A DNA stretch of 64,000 nucleotides, from positions 94,918,850-94,982,849 of the forward strand of contig CM075770.1 of NCBI GenBank assembly GCA_037974665.1, written 5' to 3'. The stretch comes from Ehretia macrophylla. Taxonomy: Eukaryota > Streptophyta > Magnoliopsida > Boraginales > Ehretiaceae. Shown piece after piece: positions 1-11,934 of the stretch (its first letter is position 1; each line of letters opens with the position of its first letter). The translations under genes were made by a program, and so were the position numbers. Below the pieces are notes generated by a model. That model worked only from the letters and a program-made list of their open reading frames with translations. It was not told the DNA's origin and did not search any database.

Positions 1-611
1 ACATACTTAGCACTGTTTTGTCTCGTCATCATTCTTGTTTGTGGTTGTTTAATTGATAAGTGCTGAGACCTTCATCATATTGATTGTCATGTTTTCTTAT
101 TGAACTATTAGCATCTTGATTCTCTAATTTGTTTGACCTTTGGTACAATTGATTGTTGGCTCGTATGTAGTTTTCCATAACCTTATTCCCTTATAAATTT
201 CATAAGAGCCATATTCGGAACAAGGTCACTTTTGAGATATTCCCTTGATCAGTAATCATTCATGTTATTGTGAATGAGTTTTGAAACCCTTGAGATGTCT
301 ATAGAACCCTTTTTGTATTGTAATGGATGATTGATAAATAGTTGTGTTATACTAAGACATTGGAGTTGTGATTTCTTTTATATGCAATATGATATTAGGT
401 AGGAGTGAATTATGAATTGAGACTTGTCTTAGAATTGTGATTATCAACTTGCAGTCAACAGAGTTTATTTCTTTTTGAGGTCTTTGTTCAGGTGTCGTCC
501 TAGGAGATAAATGAAAACTAAGAGAAATATTGTTGAAGTGTAACGATTGAGAATTTCGTTGTTTGTGAATTTGGGAATTTCACGGATGAAATTATTTTAT
601 GGGGGGGAAAA
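1..611. other. Non-coding flank ending in a polypurine-tract-like run
   Basis: No convincing reading frame is seen. The last 30 bases (about 582-611) hold a GGATGAAATT-like string followed by seven G and four A directly before an LTR start. The same arrangement (GGACGAAATT, then a purine run) stands just before the second LTR at 4955. This suggests that the interval is the 3' end of an internal region of a Ty3 element whose body lies upstream of the window. Inference only. Confidence 0.4.
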
Positions 612-3055
612 TGTGAGACCCCGAATTTGCCCTTATTTGCAATTACGTATTTTCATCTATTTAAATGCTATTAGAATTAATATAAATGTATATATATGTG
701 TCACTAAGTGATCTTAGATTAAATGTGCATTTATAAAACTTTCATAAATATTTTTATTGAAAATCTCATTTAAAATACCTTTTAAATAGCATTTGAGAAC
801 CCTTTCACTAAATTTTTGAAACTGGTCTTTTAAACGTTTTAAAAACTAGTCCCCTATTATTAAAATACCTATGATTCAATAAAAATTATTTCCGAAACAA
901 ATTAGGAATTTGAAATAGACTTTTCAGGCAAAAAACTAGCGTTTTTTAGCCAAATAGTGATTTCTGCTAAACCTGATTCTTGCGTTGACTTTTGTTGACC
1001 AAGTATATATTATAAATAAATATTTTATCATCTTAAATAATCCTAGGATGACATGTATGAAAAATAGAATAAAAATGAAGGTTAACTTAGTCTTTTGCCT
1101 TTAAAATAAATTTTTAACCAACTTTGACCATTTTTCTTACTTTGACTTTGTCTTTTAAGTTTATATAACATAAAATCGGCCAAAACACCACCATTTCTCA
1201 CACAAAGTTGTGACCAAGAGGAATGAGAAGAAGGAATAGTATTTTCAAGGGTTTTTAACCATTTTTTGAAGAAAATACTCAATTCAAGGCCAAATCCTTT
1301 CATTCAAAGCTTGTTTTTGCTCTCCAACTTGTGTTCTATCTAATTCTAGCCTTAGTTTGCATCAAAGGTGAGGGAAAAACTAGATCATTTTTTTAAAGTT
1401 TGAGTCAAATTTTTGTTGATGCATTTATAGTTGTTATTTTGTTAAATTGTCTTAAGACTATTGTTAGATAGGTGATATAGACCAAATTAGTGCAATTATA
1501 GCCATTGTAAACGGTAGCAACATGTATTTTTATTTTTTGGGTATTAAATTGATAATTTGTCTTGTATCTTGAATAATTGTAGTTGCAGTAGTTGAATTCA
1601 TGTTGTAGTTGCTTCTATAGACTTGTTAATTATTGTGTAGTAATGTTGTAATGTCAAATTTTGAATTTGAATGCCAATGTAGAAGTCGAAAAATTCAGCC
1701 TTGAGTGCATTGCCAAATTAGACTTGTTGGGCTTGTTTTAGGTGGCTTTTAGTTGGTTTTCGAGGGGGTTTATGTAGTTGCTTGAGTGGTAGAAAAAAGT
1801 TCGGAGGTTGTTTGATTGCTAGATTGTTAGTTATGTAGTTTAGAACTTTGGGTAGTTTTTCTTTAAAATGGCTAAGCGTTGTCTTTAATTGTTTAGTGTT
1901 GTTTGTGTGGTTGATACTTAGGTTGGTGTTAAGTAGGCTCAGGTTAGAATATATGTTGAAGTGTGTGTTGAGTTGGGTGACCTACTTTGTCATCTAACTT
2001 GGGTGTCTTAGTTGTTTAATTAATGTTGAGTTGTTTAAGTGTTGTTGAATTGGTTGTTAATCGTTCAAGTGCCAGGAGACAACCTACTTTGTTGTCCTCT
2101 CAGAATATTAAGTGTTAAGTATTAACTGTTGTGAGTCATGATAGTGTGTGTCACCTCTCGGGAGGTATCAGGCTTGCCAAGTTGAAATTGGCACAACTAC
2201 CATGAGTTATCCCCTATCTCGTGTGGTTGGAGAATGATCATGGAGTGTGGGTCTAGATTGAGGTAGTTCCGGAATGTATCAGTAGGCGTAAGAAGTTGGT
2301 TGAGTTCGTGATGGCGTATAGAGCTACATCGATTACTGTTTTCTTTCTCTATTGTTTGGTTACTTGTGTTGCTTTAATTGTATTGTTGTTGATGTTTATT
2401 ATGCGTTTATTGCTCCTAGGGTGTTTTCCTAAGTGGTTAAAGAAAGTGTTCCAAAATCTCCTATCGAACCCTCGCTGAGCTTTGTTATATATAAGCTCAC
2501 CCTCTTTGCTAACCTTTCAGGTGTAATTGAGCAGGACCCTGGGTACGTTCCTCTGGAAGCTGAGTACAAGCCTTTTGTAGATGAGTCTAATGTGCCAAAG
2601 TCTTACCTTTGACGTCTTTGCTGGAGTGCTCTTTATGTTGTCTTAATTATGAAACATGTTGTATTGTATTAAGCTTTGAAGTTTGTACTGTAAACTTATC
2701 TTAAAGATAGTTGATTGTATAATATTAGTTTGATAGTCTTTCTTTTGGAATATGTTTAGGATGCTAGACTAGCTTAATTATCTATTTTGCATTTGTATAG
2801 TATGGCTTGATGTATGTTGTTGAGACGGAGGCATATGTCTTGTTGTTGGAATGTTGTTTGGATGGTTAATGAAGTGGTTGAATGTGTTGTTTGTTGTTGA
2901 AGTTGTTGATGAAGTTGTTGGTGAAGTTGTGGTTGGTTGTGAGGTGTTTGTAAAGAACTGGTTTAGAGTTATGTTGTCCATATTACAAACGTTATATTGC
3001 CGAAATTTTGCTACGTCCTGACTGATCATAAGTGGGGTTGAGTTGGGTCGTGACA
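612..3055 (+). repeat. LTR A of a chromovirus-like Ty3/gypsy element
   Basis: The LTR begins TGTGAGACCCC and ends GGGTCGTGACA, about 2.44 kb long. It matches the LTR at 4955-6859 in order along much of its length, including the block around 2078-2097 (AACCTACTTTGTTGTCC), the block around 2255-2330 and the TATA region. By eye the pair is only moderately similar (perhaps 75-80 percent in the best blocks), so the element is old. The junction at 3055 is odd: instead of a primer binding site, the next bases encode reverse transcriptase. The upstream purine run suggests that it may have served as a 3' LTR. Confidence 0.75.
2485..2495 (+). promoter_or_regulatory. Putative LTR TATA box (LTR A)
   Basis: TTATATATAAG lies in a context (GAGCTTTG before, CTCACCCTC after) that is almost identical in LTR B at 6324-6334. 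A TATA motif conserved between otherwise diverged LTRs is a reasonable candidate for the U3 promoter. Confidence 0.5.
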
Positions 3056-3308
3056 TGGACCAGTTTGTGGTGATTTTCATAGATGACATTTTGGTCTATT
3101 CTAAATCTGAGGCAGAGCATGAACAATATTTGCGTTTGGTATTGCAGACACTTCAAGAGCACAAATTATATGCCAAATTTAGCAAATGTGAATTCTAGTT
3201 GAATCAAGTGGCCTTTTTGGGGCACATTATATCCTTAGGGGGAATATCAGTGGATCCGGCAAAGATTGAGGGCATACAGCTGTGGAAGCGGCCGGGAACG
3301 GTAACAGA
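3055..3308 (+). pseudogene. Ty3 reverse transcriptase fragment
   Basis: The reading starts at the ATG that overlaps the last base of LTR A and encodes the RT palm with the catalytic FIDD motif, followed by KCEF and AFLGH motifs typical of Ty3/gypsy RT. A TAG at about 3196 replaces the expected Trp after KCEF. Everything 5' (gag, protease, RT fingers) is missing. The frame is lost at about 3308, where roughly 200 codons (RT connection and most of RNase H) are deleted. It is non-functional. Confidence 0.85.
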
Positions 3309-3334
3309 AAGAGTTAAACATGAGGCAGAGATGA

Positions 3335-4402
3335 TGGATAGAGTTGTTAGATGACTACAACTGCTCAATCAATTATGCGCCAGGGAAAACAAATATTATG
3401 GCTGATGCTTTAAGTTAGAAGGCTGGGTTGGCAAGATTGGGAATAAAAGAGTAGGAAATGCTGTAAGAGGTGGGTTGCTGGAAACTGGAGTTAACAAGGA
3501 ATGGAGTTTTGTTTGCTTGTCTACAAGTTCAACCCACGATGTTGTCACTGATTAAGGAAGCTCAACAGCAGGACAAGAGACTCCAGGAAATCACTAAGGA
3601 AAAACTTGATTTCCAGGTACATAATGACGAAATACTTCGGTTTCGAGGCCGAGTTTGTGTTCTGAAGGACTCTAAATTGAAAAGACTGATTCTTGAGAAA
3701 GCATATAACTCTAAATACACCATTCATCCCGGAGGGACAAAGGTGTACCGTGACTTGAGACAACACTATTGGTGGAATAACATGAAGAGAGAGATTGCAT
3801 AATTTGTGGCTCGATGTTTGACTTGTCAGAAAGTGAAAGCGGAACATCAAAGGCCGGCATGGTTGCTACAACCGTTGGAGATTCCCTAGTGGAAGTGGGA
3901 ACATGTGACGATGGACTTTGTAATGGAGTTACCGCGGTCACCAAGGAGTAGTGATGCTATTTGGGTTGTAGTTGATAGATTGACCAAGGCAGCTCACTTT
4001 ATTCCTATGAATAAGCAGGATAATCTGGAGAAACTGGTTGAGCTTTATGTGTTGAACATTGTAAGATTACATGGGGTTCTAACAAGCATTGTATCGGATA
4101 GGGATCCTCGCTTTATGTCTCGGTTCTGGCTGCTATTTCAGAAAGCCCTGGGAACAAAGTTGAGTTTCAGTACAGCATATCACACCCAAACAAATGGACA
4201 GTCAGAAAGAACTATACAAATACTGGAAGATATGTTGAGAGCCTGTGTATTAGACTTCGGTAAAGGTTGGGAAAAATATATTTCATTGGCATATTTCACA
4301 TACAACAACAACTATCAGTCAACGATAGGGATGGCTCCCTACGAAACTTTGTATGGGTGTAAGTGTAGATATCCGCTGTTTGGGATGAAGTTGGGGAAAT
4401 GA
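3335..4402 (+). pseudogene. Ty3 RNase H tail and integrase, interrupted
   Basis: The segment opens with the end of RNase H (APGKTN, MADALS), with a stop at the position where R usually follows. Integrase follows: the zinc-binding His and CLTC pair (about 3725-3830) and the catalytic core with D in TMDF, D in VSDRDPRF and E in NGQSER. All three DDE residues are kept. In-frame stops interrupt the zinc domain region (TAA at 3800-3802 and a TAG near 3888). At about 4400 the frame shifts into the C-terminal domain, which reads from 4399. The core clearly belongs to a plant Ty3/gypsy integrase; the chromovirus assignment rests on the C-terminus. Confidence 0.88.
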
Positions 4403-4915
4403 AATCAATCGACCGTGTTGTGTTGCTAGAGTTAATAGAGAATATTGAGAAAGTACATCTGATCCAAAAGAGGATGCTCACCGCTCAGAGTCGGCAAAAA
4501 AGCTATGCAGATAAGCGGGGATGGGAGTTGGAGTTTAAGATAGGTGACCGAGTGTTCTTGAAAGTATCACCACAGAGGGGTTTGATCCGTCCTGGTAAAG
4601 GAGGAAAACTTAGCCTGAGATACGTTGGACCATTTGAGATTACTGAAAGAATCGAGAAATTGGCATATTGGTTAGAATTGCCTCCAAATCTTGCAAATAT
4701 GCACAATGTGTTCTATGTATCAACACTGAGGAAGTATCATCCCGATTCGTCTCATATGTTGGAGCCTGAGCCATTGCAAATTCGAGAGAACTTGTCATAT
4801 GACGAGAAGATCCTGATGGTAAAAGTCTTATGGAACAATCATGGCCTAGAGGAAGCGACATAGGAGCAACGGGATCAGATGGAACAACAATATCAAGCCT
4901 TATTTAACTGGTAAT
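4399..4915 (+). pseudogene. Integrase C-terminal and chromodomain-like tail
   Basis: The frame shared with 4399-4863 carries the GDRVFLKVSP and GPFEI motifs of the Ty3 integrase C-terminal domain. It then has HNVFYVSTLRKY and ends with KVLWNNHG.EEAT, the form seen in the chromodomain-like tail of Tekay/Del-type plant chromoviruses. The family Trp after EEAT is a TAG here (4861). Reading through it gives a short tail ending near 4915, just before the polypurine tract. Lineage assignment is inference from motifs. Confidence 0.8.
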
Positions 4916-4921
4916 TAAAAT

Positions 4922-4954
4922 TTTGAGGACGAAATTGTTTTAAGGGAGAAAGGA
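4922..4954 (+). other. Polypurine tract before LTR B
   Basis: GAGGACGAAATT is followed by AAGGGAGAAAGGA immediately upstream of the LTR start. This is the plus-strand primer position for a plus-oriented Ty3 element. It parallels 582-611 before LTR A. Confidence 0.6.
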
Positions 4955-5369
4955 TGTGAGGCCCGGTTTTCAAATTCGCATGCATTAACATTTATTACGT
5001 GAAATTAAATGTAAATTAATGCTTTATATATTTATATGCTTGTATACCATAAGTACATACCATGTACAATAGAAATAAGGCAATAATAAGATAGAACTAA
5101 GTTAGAAACAAGACAATAAGATAGAATAGCTTTCAGGGTAACTTTGCAAATATTAAAAACTTTGGGGCCAAAGTGCAATTATCTAAACTTTATCTAGGAC
5201 ACAAATTAAAGTACCTAGGACTACCATTGGCTTATAAACTATACTTATAAGACAATGTTATAGAAAGAAAAGAAAAGGGAAAGAATTACAAAGCTAGAAA
5301 AATACTTGAGGTCAATTAGTAAAACTTACAAAATTTAGGGGCTAATTTGCAAATACCAAAAGATATTCT

Positions 5370-5843
5370 TGTTAGGGATATGCCCTAATGCTATAGATGA
5401 GATGACCTAATTAGGGTTTAATGAGAATATATGTGTGTTTTATACACAATGATGTTTTTGAGTGTTTATATTCTCTACTCTGTATAAACATGTCCCTAAT
5501 GCTTATCCGAGAAGAAACACGTTCTAAAAGAGTTTAGGATATTTCGCTGTTTTTCTTCGATATGATAAACATTAACAATCGATTCATAGCCCTTTAGATT
5601 GTTCGACCGAGACTAGAATAATCGAGTATGGGTTATCATATGTTATTACATTTGATTAACATCGTGATGTTAATGATAAAAGATGGTATGCGAAGTGCCA
5701 AAGGAACATGGTGATACAGACTAATAAACATATGAGTGATCGTCAATATACGGATCATTGAATGTGACAATAAATAGTGAACTACATGATTTCAGGTTAA
5801 TAGTTTACTATTTAGTTGGGAATTGTACAAATTAATCCTCAAA
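5370..5843. repeat. Foreign segment within LTR B, possibly a copia LTR relic
   Basis: The segment begins TGTTAGGGATATGCCCTAA, the style of a copia LTR start, and has no counterpart in LTR A. LTR A sequence resumes at AACTTGGATG, matching 1997 onward. No matching 3' end or target duplication was identified, so this may be an insertion accompanied by a deletion. It is anonymous beyond that. Confidence 0.3.
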
Positions 5844-6323
5844 CTTGGATGTTTTAATTGTTTGATTAAATGTTGAGTTGTTATAGTGTTGTAGAAAGTA
5901 TTGATGATTATTGAGGTGCCGAGAGACAACCTACTTTGTTGATCTCTCGGAATGTTAAATGTTAAGTGTTGTCTGATGAAAGCCATGCTAGTGTTGTGTT
6001 ACCTTGGGCGGCATCGGGCTTGCCGGTACAGCTATCATGTGTTACCCCTATCTCGTATGGTCAGAGAGTGCCATGAAGTGTATGGGCTAGTTGAGGTACT
6101 TCCGGAATGTATCAGTGGGTGTTATAAGAAGTTGGTTGAGATCATGACGGCATATGGAGCTACACCAATTAGTATATCCTTTTTAATTGAATGGTTATTA
6201 ATGTGGCTTGAAATGAAGTGTTGATGTTAATGAAGATTAATGTGTGTTGTTGTTCATAGGATGATTTCCTGAGTAGCAAAGTAAACATTTTCAAAACATC
6301 TTTTGAATCCTCACTGAGCTTTG

Positions 6324-6334
6324 TTATATATAAG
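6324..6334 (+). promoter_or_regulatory. Putative LTR TATA box (LTR B)
   Basis: This is the counterpart of the TATA motif in LTR A, in the same context (GAGCTTTG upstream, CTCACCCTC downstream). Confidence 0.5.
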
Positions 6335-6859
6335 CTCACCCTCACTCGTTTATTTGTTCAGGTGTTACTGAGCCAGATCTTGGGTATGTCCCTCAGGAAG
6401 CTGAGAATGCGTCTTTTGTTGAGGAGTCTTATGTGCTAGAGTTTTATCCATGATGTCTTGGCTGAAGTTCTCTTTTTGCTGTATTATATATTAGATCCAG
6501 TTGTGTTGTACTTAGTTTGAAGTATGTATTGTATAAGATGTTATAATGATAGTGAAAAGATCAATGCTAGTTTAGTTGTCTTACCTTGAAATATGAGTAG
6601 GTTGCTAGACTAGTTTATAATGGGTATGCATATGTATGATATAGCTTATGGTTTGTTGTTGAAACAGAGACATATAACCTATGGTTGAGATATTGTATGG
6701 TTGTTTAATATATGGTGTTGGATGTGTTATATGTTGTTAAAATGATTGCAGAGTTGTTGTTGGAATTTGGTGTTGGTTGTATGAAATTATAAATGGTTGG
6801 TTTAGAGCCCTGATGTGCGTCCTGACTGATTGTAAATAGGGTCGAGTTGGGACGTGACA

Positions 6860-7869
6860 TATATACGTAAAAAAAATGTTGTTTTTAATGTAATGTATTC
6901 ACCTTTGTCGAAAGTTCTCGGATCCTTTCCTATAGATATATTTGAATTCAGCTTATATATGTATATAGATTATAAAACCAAGGTCCACCGAAAGCTCAGT
7001 CATGCACCTGCTCGTAATCTAATCTAAAGCCATCATCCTTTGCCTTGCTTTGGTTTAATTAAAATAAACATTGTTTCCTTCTTTTCTTTCTTTCCTCGAA
7101 TTGCCTTCACTAAGCTTACTGACTACTTTATTTAATATGGTTGAATACAACTAGTCTCCAAAGCAAACACCACTGCCCGACATCTTACGATTACGTGAAT
7201 CAGTTCTTTTTGTCTTTTAAGTAGTTGCTGTATAGGATAACATAGGCATGGCTTGGTTTGAGATTTAATTGGTGCATGTTAGGATATAGGTGGCGATGGA
7301 ACTATAATTGATAGATGGCTTGGTGCAGCAATGGAAAATGAGGATGGGGCAACTTGAAGTAGGCTGCTCATTAGGATATTATTTTGCTTGCTGAAGAGTG
7401 ATGATAGGCGCTTTAGCTTGGGTGGTGTGTTTTACTTGCCGAAGGTGCAGGGCTTTATATAGAGTTGAGGTTTAGCTCTTAATTGGACAAAGTGGCGGCT
7501 ACTGCTATGGTGTAGGCTGATGATGATGAAAGACTATGATGGTTATTGAGTAGCTTCACTATTTAATCTAACGCCGCTAGGTTCATAATTGTTTTAACGT
7601 TGTGGCTTAATTGGAGCATGGTAGCGATACTACGTGGAGTCTGCTGAAGAGGACACGAAGCAAGCGGTGCTGAGTCGTGAAAGCTAGTACTAGGACGTGA
7701 TTATTGGCAGAGGGTAAAGTGTTGAGAAGAGAAAGCTTGCTGGTGGTGATTGGTGCAATGGTGATTTTAATTATGGTGTAGATACTAGGAATGATAAGTC
7801 ATTTTGATGGGTGATTTGCTGGTGATGCCGCGTGGTGCTTTTGTTGAAGGAGGTGGCGGCATTTGTGTA
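6860..7869. other. Intergenic, no feature recognised
   Basis: No ORF of note and no recognisable protein motif on either strand. Composition becomes less AT-rich at about 7260-7860, but I could not identify an exon. Confidence 0.5.
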
Positions 7870-8385
7870 AATTAGATTAGGGGTGTACAACGAAATCGTT
7901 AACTCGTTCAAACCGTCTAACTCAACCTAACTCAATTCATTTTTAGCGATTTTTTAAAAGTTGGGTTGGTTATGGTTTAAATTTTCATATAAACCGACTA
8001 TATAATTTGATTTACGATTTTTACAATCAAAACTATAAATCCAAATCGACCCATACATATATATCTATAGAACTTTTTACTTCTCTCCACATTTTTTCAA
8101 TCTATCTCCCCTTTCATTGAAAAAAACAAAAGATATCATGAGTAACTCTTCTATATTTTAAATTTCTACAATACAATTACTTTATTCAAATGTAATTATA
8201 AGTTAAACTGAATGTATGATTTGATTTGGTTTGATTTCTTCAAATGTATTGGTTTAGTTTGGGTGGTTTTGAAAAGTGTATGGATTGGTTATGATTTTAA
8301 AATTTTCAAACTGAATGTATTGATTTGGGTTGAAAAATATGTTTTAAATCGTCCAAACCAATCTATACATACCCCTAAACTAGAT
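7870..8385. mobile_element. hAT-type MITE, about 500 bp
   Basis: The element proper is 7878-8377. It starts TAGGGGTGTAC and ends CATACCCCTA, an imperfect terminal inverted repeat of the TAGGGGTGT class typical of plant hAT MITEs. The flanking octamers are AATTAGAT (7870-7877) and AACTAGAT (8378-8385), seven of eight identical, which fits the 8-bp target duplication of hAT transposons. The interior is AT-rich with complementary arms (several CAAACC/GGTTTG-like runs near both ends) and no coding capacity. Confidence 0.8.
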
Positions 8386-8477
8386 GATGAACAAGAATGC
8401 CTAGGCTGGATAATATTTCCTAGCTTGCTGTCGTGTTTGCCATTGCTAAGCCACGTGGCTAGTTTATGTGATGAACC

Positions 8478-8912
8478 TGTAAGCACATATAAAATATATG
8501 TATTCCAATATGCATGATTTGACAGCACAATAGACATAAATATAATTAGCAGTGGAGTCACATACTTGTTTAAGCTATAATAAAAGAAAGTTGAAATCGT
8601 TACCCAATTTCTGACAAGGTCTTCCTCTTCCTTCTTCTACCCAGGAACAACTAATGTTTATGGGAACAATTAGTTTTAGGGTTATAGTAGGAGAGGGGAC
8701 CTAGCCATATATTTATAATTATTCTAACGGGCCCTCCCATAAAAGGCTTAGTCAGAATATAAGGCATACACACAATTAATCGTATAAGGATTTATGAGGT
8801 GGGCTTAAAACAATTTGATCACGATCCAATCTCCATGAATCAGTTATCCAGCCTATTTTCTAAAACCAAAAATAATTAACGGTAGCCCACATAATGGAGA
8901 AAAATTCCAACA
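8478..8912 (-). repeat. 3' LTR of copia-1
   Basis: On the minus strand it begins TGTTGGAATTTTTCTC and ends TGCTTACA. It is 435 bp, the same length as its partner at 14873-15307. Confidence 0.92.
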
Positions 8913-8930
8913 GTCTCCCACTTGGGCAAC
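8913..8930 (-). other. Polypurine tract of copia-1
   Basis: Directly inside the 3' LTR, the minus strand reads CCCAAGTGGGAGAC, the usual copia PPT form. Confidence 0.65.
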
Positions 8931-10439
8931 GTTAATTGTTTATTTATTTAAAAAAAAAAAATTGAAAACATTTATTAGGATGAATAGTAAACTTAATGTG
9001 GCCACAATTTTGAAAACACTGATTCACAGAACAACACATCGAACACAATCCTGTCCAACAAGATTATCAAACATTGAATCATGGCAATCGTAGTGTTCTC
9101 TATTGACACAGGACCTTCCATGGTTACAAATGCCAACAACCCTATTGACATGGATTAATATAAGGCAATTGTAGCAAGAAAGCAGCACCAACATGTGATC
9201 AATGTGCCCTTTCTTTGTCAATCCTCAACATGATTTCCCCAAAATTGGCGGTCGATATGCCAAGGAAATCAACCATTCATATCCTCCCGAAATGGCATTC
9301 AATAGGCCAGAGGAAAGAATGCATATCTCCGATCAAAATGGTATCCTCATGGAGATATTTAAACTCAATAGATGGTCTTATCAATATGGACACCAAACCA
9401 AGACCTTCAATATACATATGAGTGTTCACAGAATAATCAAGTATATGTTATAAAACATAAACAATATGCTATTCCACAATTACATAAAAGTGCGAAATAG
9501 AAACACACAACAATGGGAACATTCAACAATGCATAAAAATGCAAAACTCCCACTAGTCAATAGCATCAAATGACAGTAGAACACTCATATACAAAATCAA
9601 TACCAAGCCTAGTGCGCACTTGAACATGTATCAAGCTCTCAATAACACTAGCATATGATACATATTTCATGGATCTCTTTATGTCAGGGACTCCATAATA
9701 CCCATATCTCAACATGCTATTTAAACATTATGATCTCAAACATCTAATTTGAAGATCAACAAGCATCGAGTTTGTTTTATATTCTTAGTAACAATGTTTC
9801 CCTTTTCTTGTCAAAACTATGACTGTTTGTTCATAGGGAAACTAGATTACAATATGGGTAATTAGAATAGCTCAGAATAAAAATAAGCTATATCTGAGAT
9901 CCAAGTGTATCATTATAATCTCCCATTTGAACAGATGATACAACATACTATGATTATCCCAATCATGAAGGTGAATAAGAGAATATACAACATTCAGGAA
10001 GTTAATCACCTCTTAGACAAATAAATCACTATAAGGCATGCATTCTCTCAAACCAATAGAGCATGCACAAGCTCATAAATAAATCCCTTGGGTAGAGAAA
10101 TTCATTTGATTATTCACCTTTACTACCACTATTCATCCACCCCAAATTAACACACACAATAACTCCCTTTGGGTAGGTTATTGCATGTATTAATCTGGAG
10201 ATCACAAGGAACATATATCAAGTCATTTTTCCTTCCATAAACTATGGGAGATCCATTTAGATCATAAAACTCACATGCTAAATTATAACTTCAATAGCAT
10301 TTATATTGTGATAGTCTAATTATGCTTCCAAATAATATTCACATTATATCCTCTGGATGGAAACCCCAACAAAGATATCATAAAACCTACAATTCTCCAT
10401 AACAAACCATTGAAGAACTCGATTAATATAAGCCTTTTG

Positions 10440-10718
10440 TTATAGATCCAAAAGCCCATAAGACCAAAAGCCCATAAGACCTATTTTGTTGTATATAGAT
10501 GCCAAGAGTGAAAGAGACATTTCTAAATCTTTCATGTTGAAGTCTTCAAAAATACTGGACTCATAAAACATACTCAAATTATTTATACCTAGCAAAATGT
10601 CCTCAACATAAAATTTCAGGAAAATAGGCTTACTCCCACTGATCTTGAGGTACATGCACTGATAAACCACAAGATGTTTATCTACACCAAGATGACCCCA
10701 ATTCAGAAAACAATTCAA
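10440..10718 (-). pseudogene. copia-1 reverse transcriptase fragment
   Basis: The minus-strand frame contains QCMYLKISGSK, then YVEDILL at the position of the catalytic YVDDILL motif (first Asp changed to Glu), then FNMKDLE. These are the core landmarks of copia RT. The 1.5 kb toward the 3' LTR should hold RNase H, but no clear motif survives. Confidence 0.75.
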
Positions 10719-11011
10719 GCTAGGTTTTCTCCCAAGTCAAGGTTCAATAGGAGTTTTATGAACAAAGTTGCTAGTAATACAGCTAAGAGTACAAGAAGTG
10801 GTTCTAATGGTTTCACCCCAAAAGGTATATTAGGCTAATGACACTCATCATGCTCCTCAACATATCCTTAAAGGTGTGATTTTGCCTCTCGACCGTACTT
10901 TTATGTCAAGGGCTAAAAGACATGGTATATTGGGCAACAATCTCACAATCCTGTAAGCACATGGCAAACGGTCCTATATACTGTCCAATGACCCAATGTC
11001 TACCAAAGTAC

Positions 11012-11203
11012 TTAACTTTCAGTCAGATCTAACAATTTTGATGACTTTCCCAAGTCTTTTCCTACCTCAGTCTTAAAGAGTTTAAATTGGTCAATAGTTT
11101 CGAATTTCTCTTTAATTAAATAAAGGTATTCATAATGAGAGAAGTCATCAACAAATGTAACAAAAAAACTTGTTACTACACAATGTAATAGAATAAGGTC
11201 CAC
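11012..11203 (-). pseudogene. copia-1 integrase fragment
   Basis: The frame reads VTFVDDFSHYEYLYLIKEK, the copia integrase core around the first catalytic Asp, followed by the region leading to the second Asp (SSKLLDLTES), where the expected RSD is lost. It sits upstream of RT in element orientation, confirming copia rather than gypsy order. Confidence 0.75.
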
Positions 11204-11934
11204 TAATATATGTATTACTTCTAAAAGGTCAGAGCTATGGGTAGCTTATTCTCATTCACTATTAGTGAGTTTACCCTTAATGCACCCAACACAAGTATCA
11301 AAATCATCAAAACTTAGAGAAGGCAAAATATCAATTCTAATGAGTCTTTTAACCCTTCATTTAGAAGTATGACTTAATTATTTATGCCGCAACAAAGAAG
11401 AAGTTTCTTCAACTAAGCTCCTTTTAGAAACAAATTTTTTTTCTAAAAAATAGTCATAGGAATTTTCTGATAATAAAGTTGACTGATAAAAACTATTGGA
11501 TAACATACTTTCACCAATAATTCTAGAATTAAAACACCAATTTTACTTTGCCATTGTCAAAGTTAAAATATAACAAATTTAAGACTTGTTCAAAATAGAA
11601 ACACAAATAAAATTTCGCCTAAAAGACAGAACATGAAAAGCATTATTTCAAAACAAGAATGTTTTTTTTTTTTTTTTCAAAACTAGTCTTTAAACATAGA
11701 CTAGTAGACCTTATGAATTCAATTTCAATGGCAAAATTATTCCCAACTTTAATTCCAAACTCTAATTCACTTGGCCTTAGTTTGTATTCAAACATTTTCA
11801 AAGAAATATGAATGGTTGCACCACGATCAATCCACTAAATATTTACTAGAACATCAACTAAAAAGGATTCTAAACAAACATAGGCCAGTGAATTATCTTC
11901 TTCAACTTTCTTTTCTCTAACCATGATCTGTAGT

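Larger units (their letters stand above)
4955..6859 (+). repeat. LTR B (3' LTR) of the chromovirus-like Ty3 element
   Basis: The LTR begins TGTGAGGCCCGG and ends GGGACGTGACA, about 1.9 kb. It shares ordered blocks with LTR A (around 5840-6130 and 6290-6430, and the terminal 60 bases) but lacks about 900 bp of LTR A and contains an unrelated segment at about 5370-5843. Flanking pentamers do not match those of LTR A, so no target duplication can be claimed. Confidence 0.75.

Noticed and set aside
2778-3089. 103-codon minus ORF rich in Thr/Asn/Gln
   Set aside because: Low-complexity shadow of GTTGTTG-rich LTR sequence.
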